The position numbers and the translations under genes are program-made. From the NCBI GenBank assembly GCA_029932445.1, contig JAOZQB010000004.1:1-30675 (forward strand): a stretch of DNA of 30,675 bases. Reading direction: 5' to 3'. This DNA comes from Bacteroidales bacterium (lineage in GTDB: Bacteria > Bacteroidota > Bacteroidia > Bacteroidales > JAADGE01). Shown here in pieces: positions 8,948 to 17,781 of this stretch. The notes under the pieces are model-generated. The model did no database searches and was not told the DNA's origin. It saw only the letters and a program-made list of their open reading frames with translations. How positions within the stretch are numbered: the first letter of the stretch is position 1; each line of letters begins with the position of its first letter.

Positions 8948-9595
8948 ATGATAAAAGGATGTATATTTGATTTGGACGGCGTTATTGTCGATACGGCAAA
9001 ATATCACTATTTAGCTTGGAAAGAACTGGCTGAAAGTCTGGGTTTTGCATTTACCGAAAAAGATAATGAACGATTAAAAGGTGTAAGCCGAATGCGTTCG
9101 CTTGATATTTTACTTGAAATAGGCGGAAAACAACTTGACGACGAAACAAAACTGAAATTTGCCGAAAACAAAAACAAAAAATATCTTGAATATATTTTAA
9201 AAATGACACCGGACGAAATCTTACCCGGAATTATTAATTTTTTGGAAGATTTACGAAGTAAAAACATCAAAATAGCTCTCGGTTCGGCAAGTAAAAATGC
9301 AATGACCATTCTCAATCAATTAAATTTGACTAATTATTTTAATGCCGTAATTGACGGAACAAAAGTCAGCAATGCAAAACCCGACCCGGAAGTATTTTTA
9401 AAAGGTGCCGAAGCATTAAATCTGAAACCCGAAGAATGTCTGGTTTTTGAGGATGCCGAAGCAGGAATCGAAGCAGCAATTAACGGCGGGTTCAAATGCG
9501 TAGGTATCGGTTCACCTGAGAATCTCAGTAAAGCAAATTATATTATGTCGGGATTTGAAGATATAACTTTTGATAAAATAATTGAATTAATATGA
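8948..9595 (+). CDS. pgmB: Beta-phosphoglucomutase (HAD superfamily)
   Basis: The protein has 215 aa, typical length. HAD motif I is FDLDGVIVDT, with the nucleophile Asp8 and the acid/base Asp10. The cap domain carries LKGVSRMRSLDILL, motif II is GSASKNA, and motif III/IV is KPDPEVF followed by VFEDAEAGIEAA. These are the beta-phosphoglucomutase/PgmB-like features; the GVSR and SASK segments separate it from general HAD phosphatases. It converts beta-glucose-1-phosphate, the product of maltose phosphorylase, into glucose-6-phosphate in the cytoplasm. It follows the transporter by 7 nt, so it is in the same operon. The adjacent GH65 gene strongly supports the assignment. Confidence 0.92.
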   Translation: MIKGCIFDLDGVIVDTAKYHYLAWKELAESLGFAFTEKDNERLKGVSRMRSLDILLEIGGKQLDDETKLKFAENKNKKYLEYILKMTPDEILPGIINFLEDLRSKNIKIALGSASKNAMTILNQLNLTNYFNAVIDGTKVSNAKPDPEVFLKGAEALNLKPEECLVFEDAEAGIEAAINGGFKCVGIGSPENLSKANYIMSGFEDITFDKIIELI

Positions 9596-9625
9596 ATATT
9601 GAATTTACTGAATATTTATTAAATT

Positions 9626-10004
9626 ATGGAAAGCGAAAAAAAAATTTATTAATGAACTAAAACAGAGAACTAAAAATATTGCTTTAAGAATAATAAAATT
9701 ACAATCAAAAATGCCGAATAACCAAACTTCTTGGATTATCGGGAAACAAATACTTCGTTCTGCAACTTCTGTTGCTGCAAATTACAGAGCAGCGAGCAGA
9801 GCCAGGTCAGGAAAAGAGTTTTATTCAAAATTAAGTATTGTAATTGAGGAAACGGATGAAACAATGTTTTGGTTAGAACTTATTGTTGAAGCTGATATTT
9901 TCCCAAAAGAAAAAACAAAAGATTTATATCAAGAATTAAACAAACTTTTATCAATTTTTATGACAGCAAGAAAAAACACAAAACAAAGTCTTAATAAAAA
10001 ATAA
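9626..10004 (+). CDS. Four-helix-bundle protein (23S IVS-like) with apparent N-terminal frameshift
   Basis: The uninterrupted part from ATG 9711 encodes 97 aa with the family hallmarks SWIIGKQILRSATSVAANYR and EETDETMFWLELI. The usual first helix is missing from that frame's start codon but is encoded just upstream: ATG at 9626 begins MESEK, and FINELKQRTKNIALRIIKLQ continues in frame with 9711. The two are joined if the A9 run at 9636-9644 is read as A8. So the gene carries a +1 A frameshift, is corrected by slippage on the A tract, or has a sequencing error. The function of the family is unclear; it is named after proteins encoded in 23S rRNA intervening sequences. It is wedged between pgmB and the maltose phosphorylase gene and has no evident role in sugar use. 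Confidence 0.75.
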
Positions 10005-10059
10005 CTTACTTAATTTATTCAGCAATTCAGTCATTTAACACATTCAACAATTCTTAAAC

Positions 10060-12381
10060 ATGAAACAATATATAAAACCGCATCCTTGGAAAATTATAGA
10101 AGAAGGTCTTTTACCCGAATATAATAAGGTATCGGAAAGTATTTTCAGTCTCGGAAACGGAAAAATCGGTCAAAGAGGTAATTTTGAAGAATATTATTCA
10201 GGTGAAACCTTACGAGGAAACTATATTTCAGGAATTTATTATCCGGATAAAACACGCGTAGGTTGGTGGAAAAACGGGTATCCCGAATATTTTGCAAAAG
10301 TGCTTAATGCACCTGATTGGACAGGTATAAAAATCACCGTTAATAATCAAAAATTAGATCTTCATACATGTAAGATAACAGAATTTAAACGAGTTCTGAA
10401 TATGGAAAAAGGGTATTTCAGAAAACGTTACACGGCAGAATTTCCGGACGGTAAAAAAATAAAAGTTAAATCTAAGCGGTTTTTAAGTATTGTTAATGAT
10501 GAGCTCGGTGTTATAAAATTTTCGATTAAACCGGTAAATTTCGACGGAACAATTGAAGTTTTAGCAGATATTGATGCTGACATTTTAAATTCAGATGCCA
10601 ATTATGATGAAAAATTCTGGATTGAGATTGAAAAATCAACTGCCGTTAAACCATATGTGATTTCCGAAACAAAAAAAACTTTTTATCGAGTTTGTACAGC
10701 TGCAGATATTAAAGCAAAATATGAAAACAGTGAAATTGAATTATCAAATCTCGAAAAAATTGAACACGAAAAATATGTCGGATTTAAATTTTCACTTCCG
10801 GTAAAAAAAGGCAAAACAACAACGATTTTCAAATTTGCCGCTGTTACATCTTCATTGTATTACGAAAAAAATATTCTGGCTAAAGAAGCTTATGATATTT
10901 TAGAATATGCCGAAGATAAAGGTTACGAAACTCTATTAAAAGAACAAGAAGATGCTTGGCATCAAAAATGGGAAGAAAGCGACATAGAAATTGAAGGTGA
11001 TGTTTCGGCTCAACAAGGTATTCGTTTTAACATTTTTCAACTAAATCAAACTTATACAGGTCAAGATGAGCGACTTAATATCGGACCTAAAGGATTTACG
11101 GGAGAGAAATACGGCGGCTCAACCTATTGGGATACCGAAGCATATTTGCTGCCCTTTTATTTGAGCACAGCTGAACAAAAAGTTTCAAAACAACTTCTTA
11201 AATACCGTTACAACCATCTTGAAAAAGCTATAGAAAATGCCGAAAAACTCGGTTTTAAAAACGGTGCCGCCCTCTACCCCATGGTTACCATGAACGGTGA
11301 AGAATGCCATAACGAATGGGAAATTACTTTTGAAGAAATTCACAGAAACGGTGCAATTGCTTATGCCGTAAAAGATTACGTAAGATATACCGGAGATACC
11401 GAATATCTTGCAAAATACGGCTTGGAAGTTTTAATCGGGATTTCAAGATTTTGGGCACAACGAGTTAATTTCTCCGAAGATAAACACCAATTTGTAATGC
11501 TCGGTGTTACCGGACCAAATGAATATGAGAATAATGTTAATAACAATTGGTACACAAATCTTCAAGCCGTAAAAACGCTGCAATACACTAAAGAAAGCAT
11601 TGATTTCATAAAAGAAAAATACCCCGAAAATTTTAAAACTTTAGCAGAAAAAACCAAATTTGAAGAAAAAGAAATAAACCATTGGAAAGAGATAAGCGAA
11701 AATATGTATTTCCCTTATGACGAAAAACGAAAAATTTTCATACAACAAGACGGTTTTTTGGATAAAGAATTAAAATCTGCTTCAGAACTTTCGCATCTCG
11801 AACGTCCCATTCATCAAAATTGGTCGTGGGACAGGATTTTACGCTCTTGTTATATAAAACAGGCAGATGTTTTGCAAGGAATCTATTTTTTTGAAGAAGA
11901 TTATGAACTTGATACCATTCGACGCAATTTTGATTTCTATGAACCTTTTACCGTACATGAAAGCTCATTATCATCGTGTGTTCATTCAATTCTTGCATCA
12001 AAAATCGGAAACGAAAAACACGCGTATGATTTTTATTTGAATGCCGCACGTTTGGATTTGGATGATTATAACAACGATACAGAAGACGGTTTACACATTA
12101 CCAGTATGGGCGGTACTTGGATGACCATTGTAAAAGGGTTTGCGGGAATGCGCATCAAAAATGACAAATTGAACTTTTCACCTTTCATCCCGAAAAAATG
12201 GAAATCTTATTCGTTTAAAATCGGATTTCGAAAAGCTTGGTTAAAGTTTGAAATATTTAGAAATGAAATGAAAATAGCAAATGAAAGTGATTTTGATGCA
12301 GAAATTATTTTATTTGATAAAATACAAAAAATAAGAAAAAAAGAAATTATTAAAATACAATCTACTGTAGGAAACGCTTAA
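10060..12381 (+). CDS. GH65 maltose phosphorylase
   Basis: The protein has 773 aa, normal for GH65 phosphorylases, and has no signal peptide, so it is cytoplasmic. GH65 landmarks are GGSTYWDTEAYLLPFY, GVTGPNEYENNVNNNWYTN with the predicted general acid Glu488, IKQADVL (about 599-605), the phosphate-binding HESSLS (633-638) and ITSMGGTWMTIVKGFAGMR. The GPNEYENNVNNNWYTN form is typical of maltose phosphorylases rather than trehalose or kojibiose phosphorylases. Maltose plus phosphate gives beta-glucose-1-phosphate plus glucose. With pgmB and the permease upstream this is a complete maltose phosphorolysis cassette. A four-helix-bundle gene separates it from pgmB; whether it still shares the transcript is unknown. 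Another GH65 specificity is possible but less likely. Confidence 0.88.
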   Translation: MKQYIKPHPWKIIEEGLLPEYNKVSESIFSLGNGKIGQRGNFEEYYSGETLRGNYISGIYYPDKTRVGWWKNGYPEYFAKVLNAPDWTGIKITVNNQKLDLHTCKITEFKRVLNMEKGYFRKRYTAEFPDGKKIKVKSKRFLSIVNDELGVIKFSIKPVNFDGTIEVLADIDADILNSDANYDEKFWIEIEKSTAVKPYVISETKKTFYRVCTAADIKAKYENSEIELSNLEKIEHEKYVGFKFSLPVKKGKTTTIFKFAAVTSSLYYEKNILAKEAYDILEYAEDKGYETLLKEQEDAWHQKWEESDIEIEGDVSAQQGIRFNIFQLNQTYTGQDERLNIGPKGFTGEKYGGSTYWDTEAYLLPFYLSTAEQKVSKQLLKYRYNHLEKAIENAEKLGFKNGAALYPMVTMNGEECHNEWEITFEEIHRNGAIAYAVKDYVRYTGDTEYLAKYGLEVLIGISRFWAQRVNFSEDKHQFVMLGVTGPNEYENNVNNNWYTNLQAVKTLQYTKESIDFIKEKYPENFKTLAEKTKFEEKEINHWKEISENMYFPYDEKRKIFIQQDGFLDKELKSASELSHLERPIHQNWSWDRILRSCYIKQADVLQGIYFFEEDYELDTIRRNFDFYEPFTVHESSLSSCVHSILASKIGNEKHAYDFYLNAARLDLDDYNNDTEDGLHITSMGGTWMTIVKGFAGMRIKNDKLNFSPFIPKKWKSYSFKIGFRKAWLKFEIFRNEMKIANESDFDAEIILFDKIQKIRKKEIIKIQSTVGNA

Positions 12382-12412
12382 GTTTGTTTACCTGCGGAAT
12401 TTAATTTTTTAT

Positions 12413-12539
12413 ATTATCGGACAAATAAATTGCCGAATTTTTATCCTCCAAGAAAAATATTTGGCTTATTATTTGTCGGTAAAGAATATATTTTAGCTTA
12501 TTTTTTGTCATAAAAGAAAAATAATCGGCAAAATATTTG
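12413..12539. repeat. TTTGTC repeat cluster upstream of the ATPase gene
   Basis: An imperfect direct repeat of about 31 bp occupies 12457-12487 and 12488-12519, each containing a CTTATT...TTTGTC...AAAAG/AAAGAA block. A related inverted copy (TTATTTGTCCGATAAT on the minus strand) lies near 12413-12428, and a weaker one (TTTTGCCGATTAT) near 12522-12535. The cluster ends at the promoter box of the following gene, so it may hold binding sites for its regulator. Confidence 0.5.
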
Positions 12540-12547
12540 TATATTTG
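12540..12547 (+). promoter_or_regulatory. Promoter -7 box of the ATPase gene
   Basis: TATATTTG followed by CAT matches TAnnTTTG. The ATG at 12564 would then have a leader of only about 10 nt. The box also argues against a TTG start at 12537, which it would overlap. No clear -33 element. Confidence 0.5.
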
Positions 12548-12563
12548 CATCAAACTGTTCACA

Positions 12564-13808
12564 ATGATAGTAATAAGGCAAAAATATCTCGATAAAATAA
12601 TTAAAGCATTTAAATATGTTCCGATAGTTGTTTTAATCGGTTCAAGGCAAGTAGGAAAAACCCATTTAATGAAAAGTATTAACTTAAAAGGCGATACAAT
12701 ATTTTTAAACGGACAAGATAGTGAAATTGCAAATTATTTTGCAAAATATTCAATAATCGAAGGTTATCTGAAACCAAGATTAAACAATCATTTAAAAGGC
12801 AATTTAATAATTGATGAATTTCAATACATCCCGGAAATTTCGGTTATGCTGAAATTACTGACTGATAACAATCCGGATTTAAAAATATTATGCAGCGGAA
12901 GTTCAAGTCTTGATATTATACAAAAAGTAAATGAAAGTCTTGCCGGGAGAGTAAGAATTATTAATGTTTATTCGCTTTCATTTGAAGAATATTTATTATT
13001 TACCGACAAAAAACTTCATAAAATTTTTCAAAATTACAGGGAAGATACCGAATACGAAATTATTGAACAAAGTATTTTACAAAAACTAAACGAATATTTG
13101 ATATACGGAGGGTTTCCGCGTCAAGCACTTGTAAATGATTACGATACAAAAACAGAACTCATTGACGACATTTATAAAACATACCTTATAAAAGATGTAA
13201 GATCATACATAAGGAATGAAGATACGGTCGGGTTTAATAAACTTTTACGATTGCTTGCTTCTCAAATCGGAAATTTGATTAATGTAAATGAACTTTCAAA
13301 AATCAGCGGTTTATCATATAAAAAATGCGATGAATATATTTATCTTTTGGAACAAATGTATATCATAAAACTCGTTGAACCTTATTCTACCAATAAAAGA
13401 AAGGTAATAAGCAAAATGAAAAAGGTTTATTTCACCGATTTGGGTTTGAGAAATCGCATTTACAACAATTTTAACGAAATTGAATTTCGTAACGACAACG
13501 GAGCCATATTTGAGAACTATGTTTTTCTGGAAATTTCAAGAATAATAAGCAATTCGGCGAGTATTAATTTTTACAGAACAAATGACGGTGCAGAAATTGA
13601 TTTTATCATTCAAACCATGAAAAATATATATGCGGCAGAAGTCAAATATTCAACATTTAAAAATGCAAAAGCTTATAAAAATTTGCGAAAACTTGCAAAA
13701 AACGAAGATATTAACAAAATATTTTTAATCAATAATAATTTGAATGAAATATTTAATGAAATTAATTATAAACCGGCTTGTTTGGTTTCCAAAACAAACT
13801 TTGAGTAA
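12564..13808 (+). CDS. AAA-type ATPase with DUF4143 domain
   Basis: The protein has 414 aa from the chosen ATG (MIVIRQKYLDKIIKAF); a TTG-started longer form at 12537 would overlap the promoter. Walker A is GSRQVGKT (26-33), Walker B is LIIDEFQY (about 81-88), and a sensor-like LCSGSSSLDI follows. The C-terminal DUF4143 part has a helix-turn-helix-like stretch (LSKISGLSYKKCDEYIYLLEQ) and a PD-(D/E)XK-like motif with Glu344-x-Asp346 and EVK (359-361). This family is very common and often multicopy in Bacteroidota and archaea; its cellular function is not established. It is flanked by saccharolytic genes but carries its own promoter region, so it looks like an insertion into the cluster rather than part of the pathway. 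Confidence 0.85.
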   Translation: MIVIRQKYLDKIIKAFKYVPIVVLIGSRQVGKTHLMKSINLKGDTIFLNGQDSEIANYFAKYSIIEGYLKPRLNNHLKGNLIIDEFQYIPEISVMLKLLTDNNPDLKILCSGSSSLDIIQKVNESLAGRVRIINVYSLSFEEYLLFTDKKLHKIFQNYREDTEYEIIEQSILQKLNEYLIYGGFPRQALVNDYDTKTELIDDIYKTYLIKDVRSYIRNEDTVGFNKLLRLLASQIGNLINVNELSKISGLSYKKCDEYIYLLEQMYIIKLVEPYSTNKRKVISKMKKVYFTDLGLRNRIYNNFNEIEFRNDNGAIFENYVFLEISRIISNSASINFYRTNDGAEIDFIIQTMKNIYAAEVKYSTFKNAKAYKNLRKLAKNEDINKIFLINNNLNEIFNEINYKPACLVSKTNFE

Positions 13809-13898
13809 AAAGTAAAAAATATACGTATGAAACACCCATGACAAAAGATTTGATACACAAAGAAATGATTATTGCTTGCAAATATTAAGCAAAATAAT

Positions 13899-13952
13899 AA
13901 AGCTCACAAGCGGGTGTTCCCTGCCCACCGGCAGGCAGGCTTTGTGGCCTTT
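13899..13952. repeat. GC-rich imperfect hairpin, REP-like
   Basis: A 54-nt near-palindrome: outer arms with AAAG/CTTT and CACAA/TTGTG, and a core stem CTGCC-CACC-GGCAG at 13921-13934 followed by GCAGG. Its GC-rich core stands out sharply from the AT-rich flanks. It lies directly before the first amylase start and, if translated from an upstream TTG, would add a spurious N-terminus (PAHRQAG). It resembles dispersed palindromic repeats of Bacteroidota; copy number cannot be tested within this window. Confidence 0.5.
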
Positions 13953-13973
13953 GAAAATTATAAAAATAAACAG

Positions 13974-16379
13974 ATGAAAAAATTACTCCCATTTTTATTA
14001 ACAGCAACTTCAATTTTTGCATTTTCATGTAAAAACAATGAAAATACCGTAAATGTTCAGGAATTTAAATATCCGAATATTAATCCGATTGTCGGATTGG
14101 CAAGTCCGGTTAATTTAAATACGGATACAAGTCTTATTTATATTCACGATTATTTTCCTGAAGATGTCACTTTTGACAGCATTGCTTCAAACAAAAATTT
14201 GAAAACGGAGTTTTCACAAGACAGTTCTCAAGTGAAATTGACCGTCATTTCTAATGAATTTCCTAAGTTAAGTGTCCTGAAATTTTATCTTCTCGGAACG
14301 GAGCAAGACATTTTATTAAAAAAATCGGAAAAAATTAAGCAAACTTTCACTTTTAATCCGAAAGGAAAAAAATACAAAAAAGTTCAAATTAAAGGCGAAA
14401 TGAATGCTTGGAACCCGAACAATACAAATCTTACGTTTGAAAACGGCATTTGGAAAACTGAATTTGAAACCGAACCCGGAAACTATCAATACCTCATTGT
14501 TGTCGACGGCAAAGAAATACTCGACCCGGAAAATCCTGAAAAAATAAGCAACGGCATGGGCAGTTATAATTCCGTAATGACAATAGGGAAATCAAATAAA
14601 TCAAAACTTCCGAGACTATTCACAAAATTAACTGATGACAATTTAATTTACATCGGTTTTGAAAATAACATTAAAAATTATGTTGTTTTATACAAAAATT
14701 TTGAATTAAAACAAGGTGATTTTGTAACAAAATCCGATACTGCAATTCGCATCATTATCCCCGGAGATGCAAAAGATCAAAAACGAACTTTTATTCGAGT
14801 GTATGCAGCAAATGATTACGGTTTCTCAAACGATTTGTTTATACCGCTTGAAAAAGGTAAGGTTCTAAATCATGCCATGCAACTGACAAGAACTGATTTT
14901 GAAGCAGCAGCTTTATATAATGTTTTTATCGATCGTTTTTTTGACGGAGACAGTACCAATGACAGACCGACACCCGACAAACGTATTTTACCGAAAGCCA
15001 ATTATTTCGGAGGCGATATTAAAGGTATAACCGATAAAATAAAATCAGGATATTTTCAAAATTTAGGAATTAATACAATTTGGATTTCTCCGATAGTAAA
15101 AAATGTTGAAGGTGCATACGGAAATAATGCAAAACCTAAAACAAAATTTTCCGCTTATCACGGCTATTGGCCCGTTTCATTTACATTGATTGACAGTCAT
15201 TTCGGAACTGAAAAAGAATTTAAAGAACTTGTAAAAACAGCCCATGAAAATAATATGAATGTATTATTGGATTTTGTCGCAAATCATGTTCACAAGGAAC
15301 ATCCTTTTTACAAACAACATCCCGAAGATGTAACACAACTGCATCTTCCCGACGGCACTTTAAATCTTGAACGCTGGGATGATCATCGCCTCACAACTTG
15401 GTTTGATACTTTTTTACCGTCTTTGGATTTAACCAAACCGGAAGTTTACAATATGCTGTCTGACAGTGCCGTTTATTGGATTAAAGAATACAATCTTGAC
15501 GGTTTCCGCCATGATGCAACCAAACACATTCCGAATATTTTTTGGCAAACCTTAACACGCAAACTGAAAACTGAAGTTGAAATTCCTGAAAACAGACGAC
15601 TTTATCAAATCGGTGAAACATACGGCAGTCCGGAACTTATCAGCAGTTACGTAAACAGCGGACAATTAGATGCCCAATTTGACTTTAATGTGTATGATGC
15701 ATTTACACAAGCCGTTGCAGGAACGTCTTCATTCAATCATTTGGCAGATGTTTTGAATACAAGTTTCAAATATTACGGATATCACAACCTGATGGGAAAC
15801 ATTACCGGTAATCAGGACAGAGGACGGTTTATTTCTTATGCCGGCGGCAGTTTAAAATTTGACGAAGATGCCAAACTTGCAGGATGGACAAGGGATATCG
15901 AAACGGGTAATCCGGTTGCATATCAAAAATCCGCACAACTTGCGGCATTTATTTCTACAATTCCGGGTGTTCCCGTTATTTATTACGGTGACGAAATCGG
16001 TATGCCCGGCGGTAACGACCCCGATAATCGCAGAATGATGAAATTTGACGGTCTCAATTTAAATCAAGATGAATTAAAATCTACTTTTTCGGCATTACTT
16101 TCTTTAAGAAGAAATTCCTTACCTTTAATTTACGGAGATTTTAAGTTTCTGGAAGTATCCGGAGATATCCTGATTTATCAAAGAAGCTATTTTGATCAGT
16201 TTTTTATCATTGCGTTTAACAAAGCACATCAGGATTACAAAGCTGAAGTAGCGATTGATAAACGTTTTGATTTGATTAAATTAAACAGCCCGTCAGGAGA
16301 TGGATATAAAAAAAACGGAAACACTGTTAAATTTACAATTCCCGGAAACGGATTTGTGATTCTTTCAAATAAACCTTAA
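13974..16379 (+). CDS. Exported GH13 alpha-amylase-family lipoprotein with N-terminal CBM48-like domain
   Basis: The ATG at 13974 gives 801 aa starting with a signal and lipobox AFSC (Cys19); an upstream TTG at 13872 would read through a hairpin repeat and lose the signal. Residues about 136-190 form a CBM48/AMPK-type glycan-binding module (KGEMNAWNPNN... GNYQYLIVVDGKEILDPENP). The GH13 barrel covers about 310-740. Region I is LLDFVANHVH, region II GFRHDATKH with nucleophile Asp514, region III IGETYG with acid Glu548. Region IV reads GNQDRGRF with Asp615, so the usual His before Asp is Gln614. It probably cleaves malto-oligosaccharides at the cell envelope. It is 10 nt upstream of a second GH13 lipoprotein gene. 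Whether it is an alpha-amylase, neopullulanase or pullulanase cannot be decided. Confidence 0.87.
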   Translation: MKKLLPFLLTATSIFAFSCKNNENTVNVQEFKYPNINPIVGLASPVNLNTDTSLIYIHDYFPEDVTFDSIASNKNLKTEFSQDSSQVKLTVISNEFPKLSVLKFYLLGTEQDILLKKSEKIKQTFTFNPKGKKYKKVQIKGEMNAWNPNNTNLTFENGIWKTEFETEPGNYQYLIVVDGKEILDPENPEKISNGMGSYNSVMTIGKSNKSKLPRLFTKLTDDNLIYIGFENNIKNYVVLYKNFELKQGDFVTKSDTAIRIIIPGDAKDQKRTFIRVYAANDYGFSNDLFIPLEKGKVLNHAMQLTRTDFEAAALYNVFIDRFFDGDSTNDRPTPDKRILPKANYFGGDIKGITDKIKSGYFQNLGINTIWISPIVKNVEGAYGNNAKPKTKFSAYHGYWPVSFTLIDSHFGTEKEFKELVKTAHENNMNVLLDFVANHVHKEHPFYKQHPEDVTQLHLPDGTLNLERWDDHRLTTWFDTFLPSLDLTKPEVYNMLSDSAVYWIKEYNLDGFRHDATKHIPNIFWQTLTRKLKTEVEIPENRRLYQIGETYGSPELISSYVNSGQLDAQFDFNVYDAFTQAVAGTSSFNHLADVLNTSFKYYGYHNLMGNITGNQDRGRFISYAGGSLKFDEDAKLAGWTRDIETGNPVAYQKSAQLAAFISTIPGVPVIYYGDEIGMPGGNDPDNRRMMKFDGLNLNQDELKSTFSALLSLRRNSLPLIYGDFKFLEVSGDILIYQRSYFDQFFIIAFNKAHQDYKAEVAIDKRFDLIKLNSPSGDGYKKNGNTVKFTIPGNGFVILSNKP

Positions 16380-16389
16380 ATAATTTAAA

Positions 16390-17745
16390 ATGAAAAAATC
16401 AATCATTCACATCTTAATTATTGCATTAATTTTCGGTTCTTGTAACAGTCAAACAAATGATAAACTTACAATTAACAAATATCCTGAAAGAACTGATAAA
16501 TCTAATATTTACGAGGTAAATATCAGGCAATATACACCGGAAGGAACCATAAAAGCATTTGAAAAACATCTGCCTCGTTTGAAAAAAACAGGTGTTGATA
16601 TTCTTTGGTTGATGCCGATTTTCCCAATTTCTCAAAAGAACAGAAAAGGTAGTTTGGGAAGTTATTATGCCGTAGCAAACTACAAGAAACTGAATCCTGA
16701 ATTCGGGACAGAAGACGATTTACATCAGTTAATTGAGACTGCTCATAAAGACAGTATGCTCGTTATTTTAGATTGGGTTGCCAATCACACCGGTTGGGAC
16801 AATCCATGGATAACTGAACATCCCGATTGGTACACACACGACAGTACCGGGCAAATTATTCCTTCGGTTCCTGATTGGACGGATGTTGCCGATTTGAATT
16901 ACGACAATAAAGATATGCGAAACGAAATGGTCAATTCCATGAAATATTGGCTGACGGATTTTGATGTTGACGGTTTTCGCTGTGATGTTGCTATGATGGT
17001 TCCTACCGATTTTTGGGACAGTGCTCGTATTGAACTCGACAAAGTAAAACCCGTTTTTATGCTTTCGGAAGCCGAACAACCCGATCTTATAAAAACAGCT
17101 TTTGACATGAATTATGCTTGGAATTTTCATCACATTATGAACGAAATTGCAAAAGGCAAGCAAAATGCTGACAGTCTGCGAAAATACTTTGAAAATGATC
17201 CTAAAACATATCCTCCGAAAGTTTACCGAATGGCATTTACGTCAAATCATGACGAAAATTCTTGGAACGGAACAGTTTCCGAACGTATGCCGAACAGTTA
17301 CAAAACATTTGCTGCATTAACTTTTGTTGCTCCGGGTATGCCCCTGATATACAGCGGTCAAGAAGCCGGATTGAATAAAAGACTTCGTTTTTTCGATAAA
17401 GATACCATTGATTGGAGTCATTTAGAAATGCAGGATTTTTATGCAAAACTCATAAAATTAAAAAATGAAAACAAGGCACTTTGGAATGGTAAAGCAGGAA
17501 GTCCCGCATACTTTATTAACACGTCAAATCCGGAACAAATTCTGACATTCAAACGCATAAAAGATAACAATACAATTTTAGTCATAATGAATTTATCCGA
17601 TAAGGAAGCAACATTCAATTATTTAGAAAAGGATTTTGAACGGACATTTACGGAATATTTCACAGGGAAAGAAATGCAAATTAAACCGCATGAAAATTAT
17701 TCTTTAAAACCTTGGGAATATCAAATATTAATTGAAAAAAAGTAA
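16390..17745 (+). CDS. GH13 alpha-amylase-family lipoprotein
   Basis: The protein has 451 aa with a signal and lipobox FGSC (Cys18), so it is envelope-anchored. It is a minimal GH13 enzyme without extra binding modules. IYEVNIRQYTPEGT opens the barrel. Region I is ILDWVANHTG, region II VDGFRCDVAMMVP with nucleophile Asp199, region III LSEAEQP with acid Glu227 and Ser in place of the common Gly, and region IV FTSNHDENSW with Asp288. A short C-terminal beta domain ends near 450. It starts 10 nt after the previous GH13 gene and likely shares its transcript. Likely role: degradation of maltodextrins imported by SusCD. Exact product specificity is not visible. Confidence 0.88.
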   Translation: MKKSIIHILIIALIFGSCNSQTNDKLTINKYPERTDKSNIYEVNIRQYTPEGTIKAFEKHLPRLKKTGVDILWLMPIFPISQKNRKGSLGSYYAVANYKKLNPEFGTEDDLHQLIETAHKDSMLVILDWVANHTGWDNPWITEHPDWYTHDSTGQIIPSVPDWTDVADLNYDNKDMRNEMVNSMKYWLTDFDVDGFRCDVAMMVPTDFWDSARIELDKVKPVFMLSEAEQPDLIKTAFDMNYAWNFHHIMNEIAKGKQNADSLRKYFENDPKTYPPKVYRMAFTSNHDENSWNGTVSERMPNSYKTFAALTFVAPGMPLIYSGQEAGLNKRLRFFDKDTIDWSHLEMQDFYAKLIKLKNENKALWNGKAGSPAYFINTSNPEQILTFKRIKDNNTILVIMNLSDKEATFNYLEKDFERTFTEYFTGKEMQIKPHENYSLKPWEYQILIEKK

Positions 17746-17754
17746 TTTATTATC

Positions 17755-17769
17755 TGACTTTCCAAGTCT
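17755..17769. repeat. Left flanking palindrome of the RAYT gene
   Basis: TGACTTTCCAAGTCT holds a GACTT-TCC-AAGTC mini-hairpin 13 nt before the transposase start. The same motif returns in extended form right after the gene at 18447-18479. Confidence 0.55.
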
Positions 17770-17781
17770 AAAAAAAAAACA

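Noticed and set aside
12537..12563. TTG start for the ATPase
   Set aside because: It overlaps the TATATTTG promoter box; ATG 12564 begins the family-like sequence.
13872..13973. Longer N-terminus of the first amylase from TTG 13872
   Set aside because: It runs through a palindromic repeat and would bury the lipoprotein signal that begins at ATG 13974.
16768..17163. 131-codon open frame on the minus strand inside the second GH13 gene
   Set aside because: Antisense shadow of a well-supported GH13 gene; no recognisable domain.
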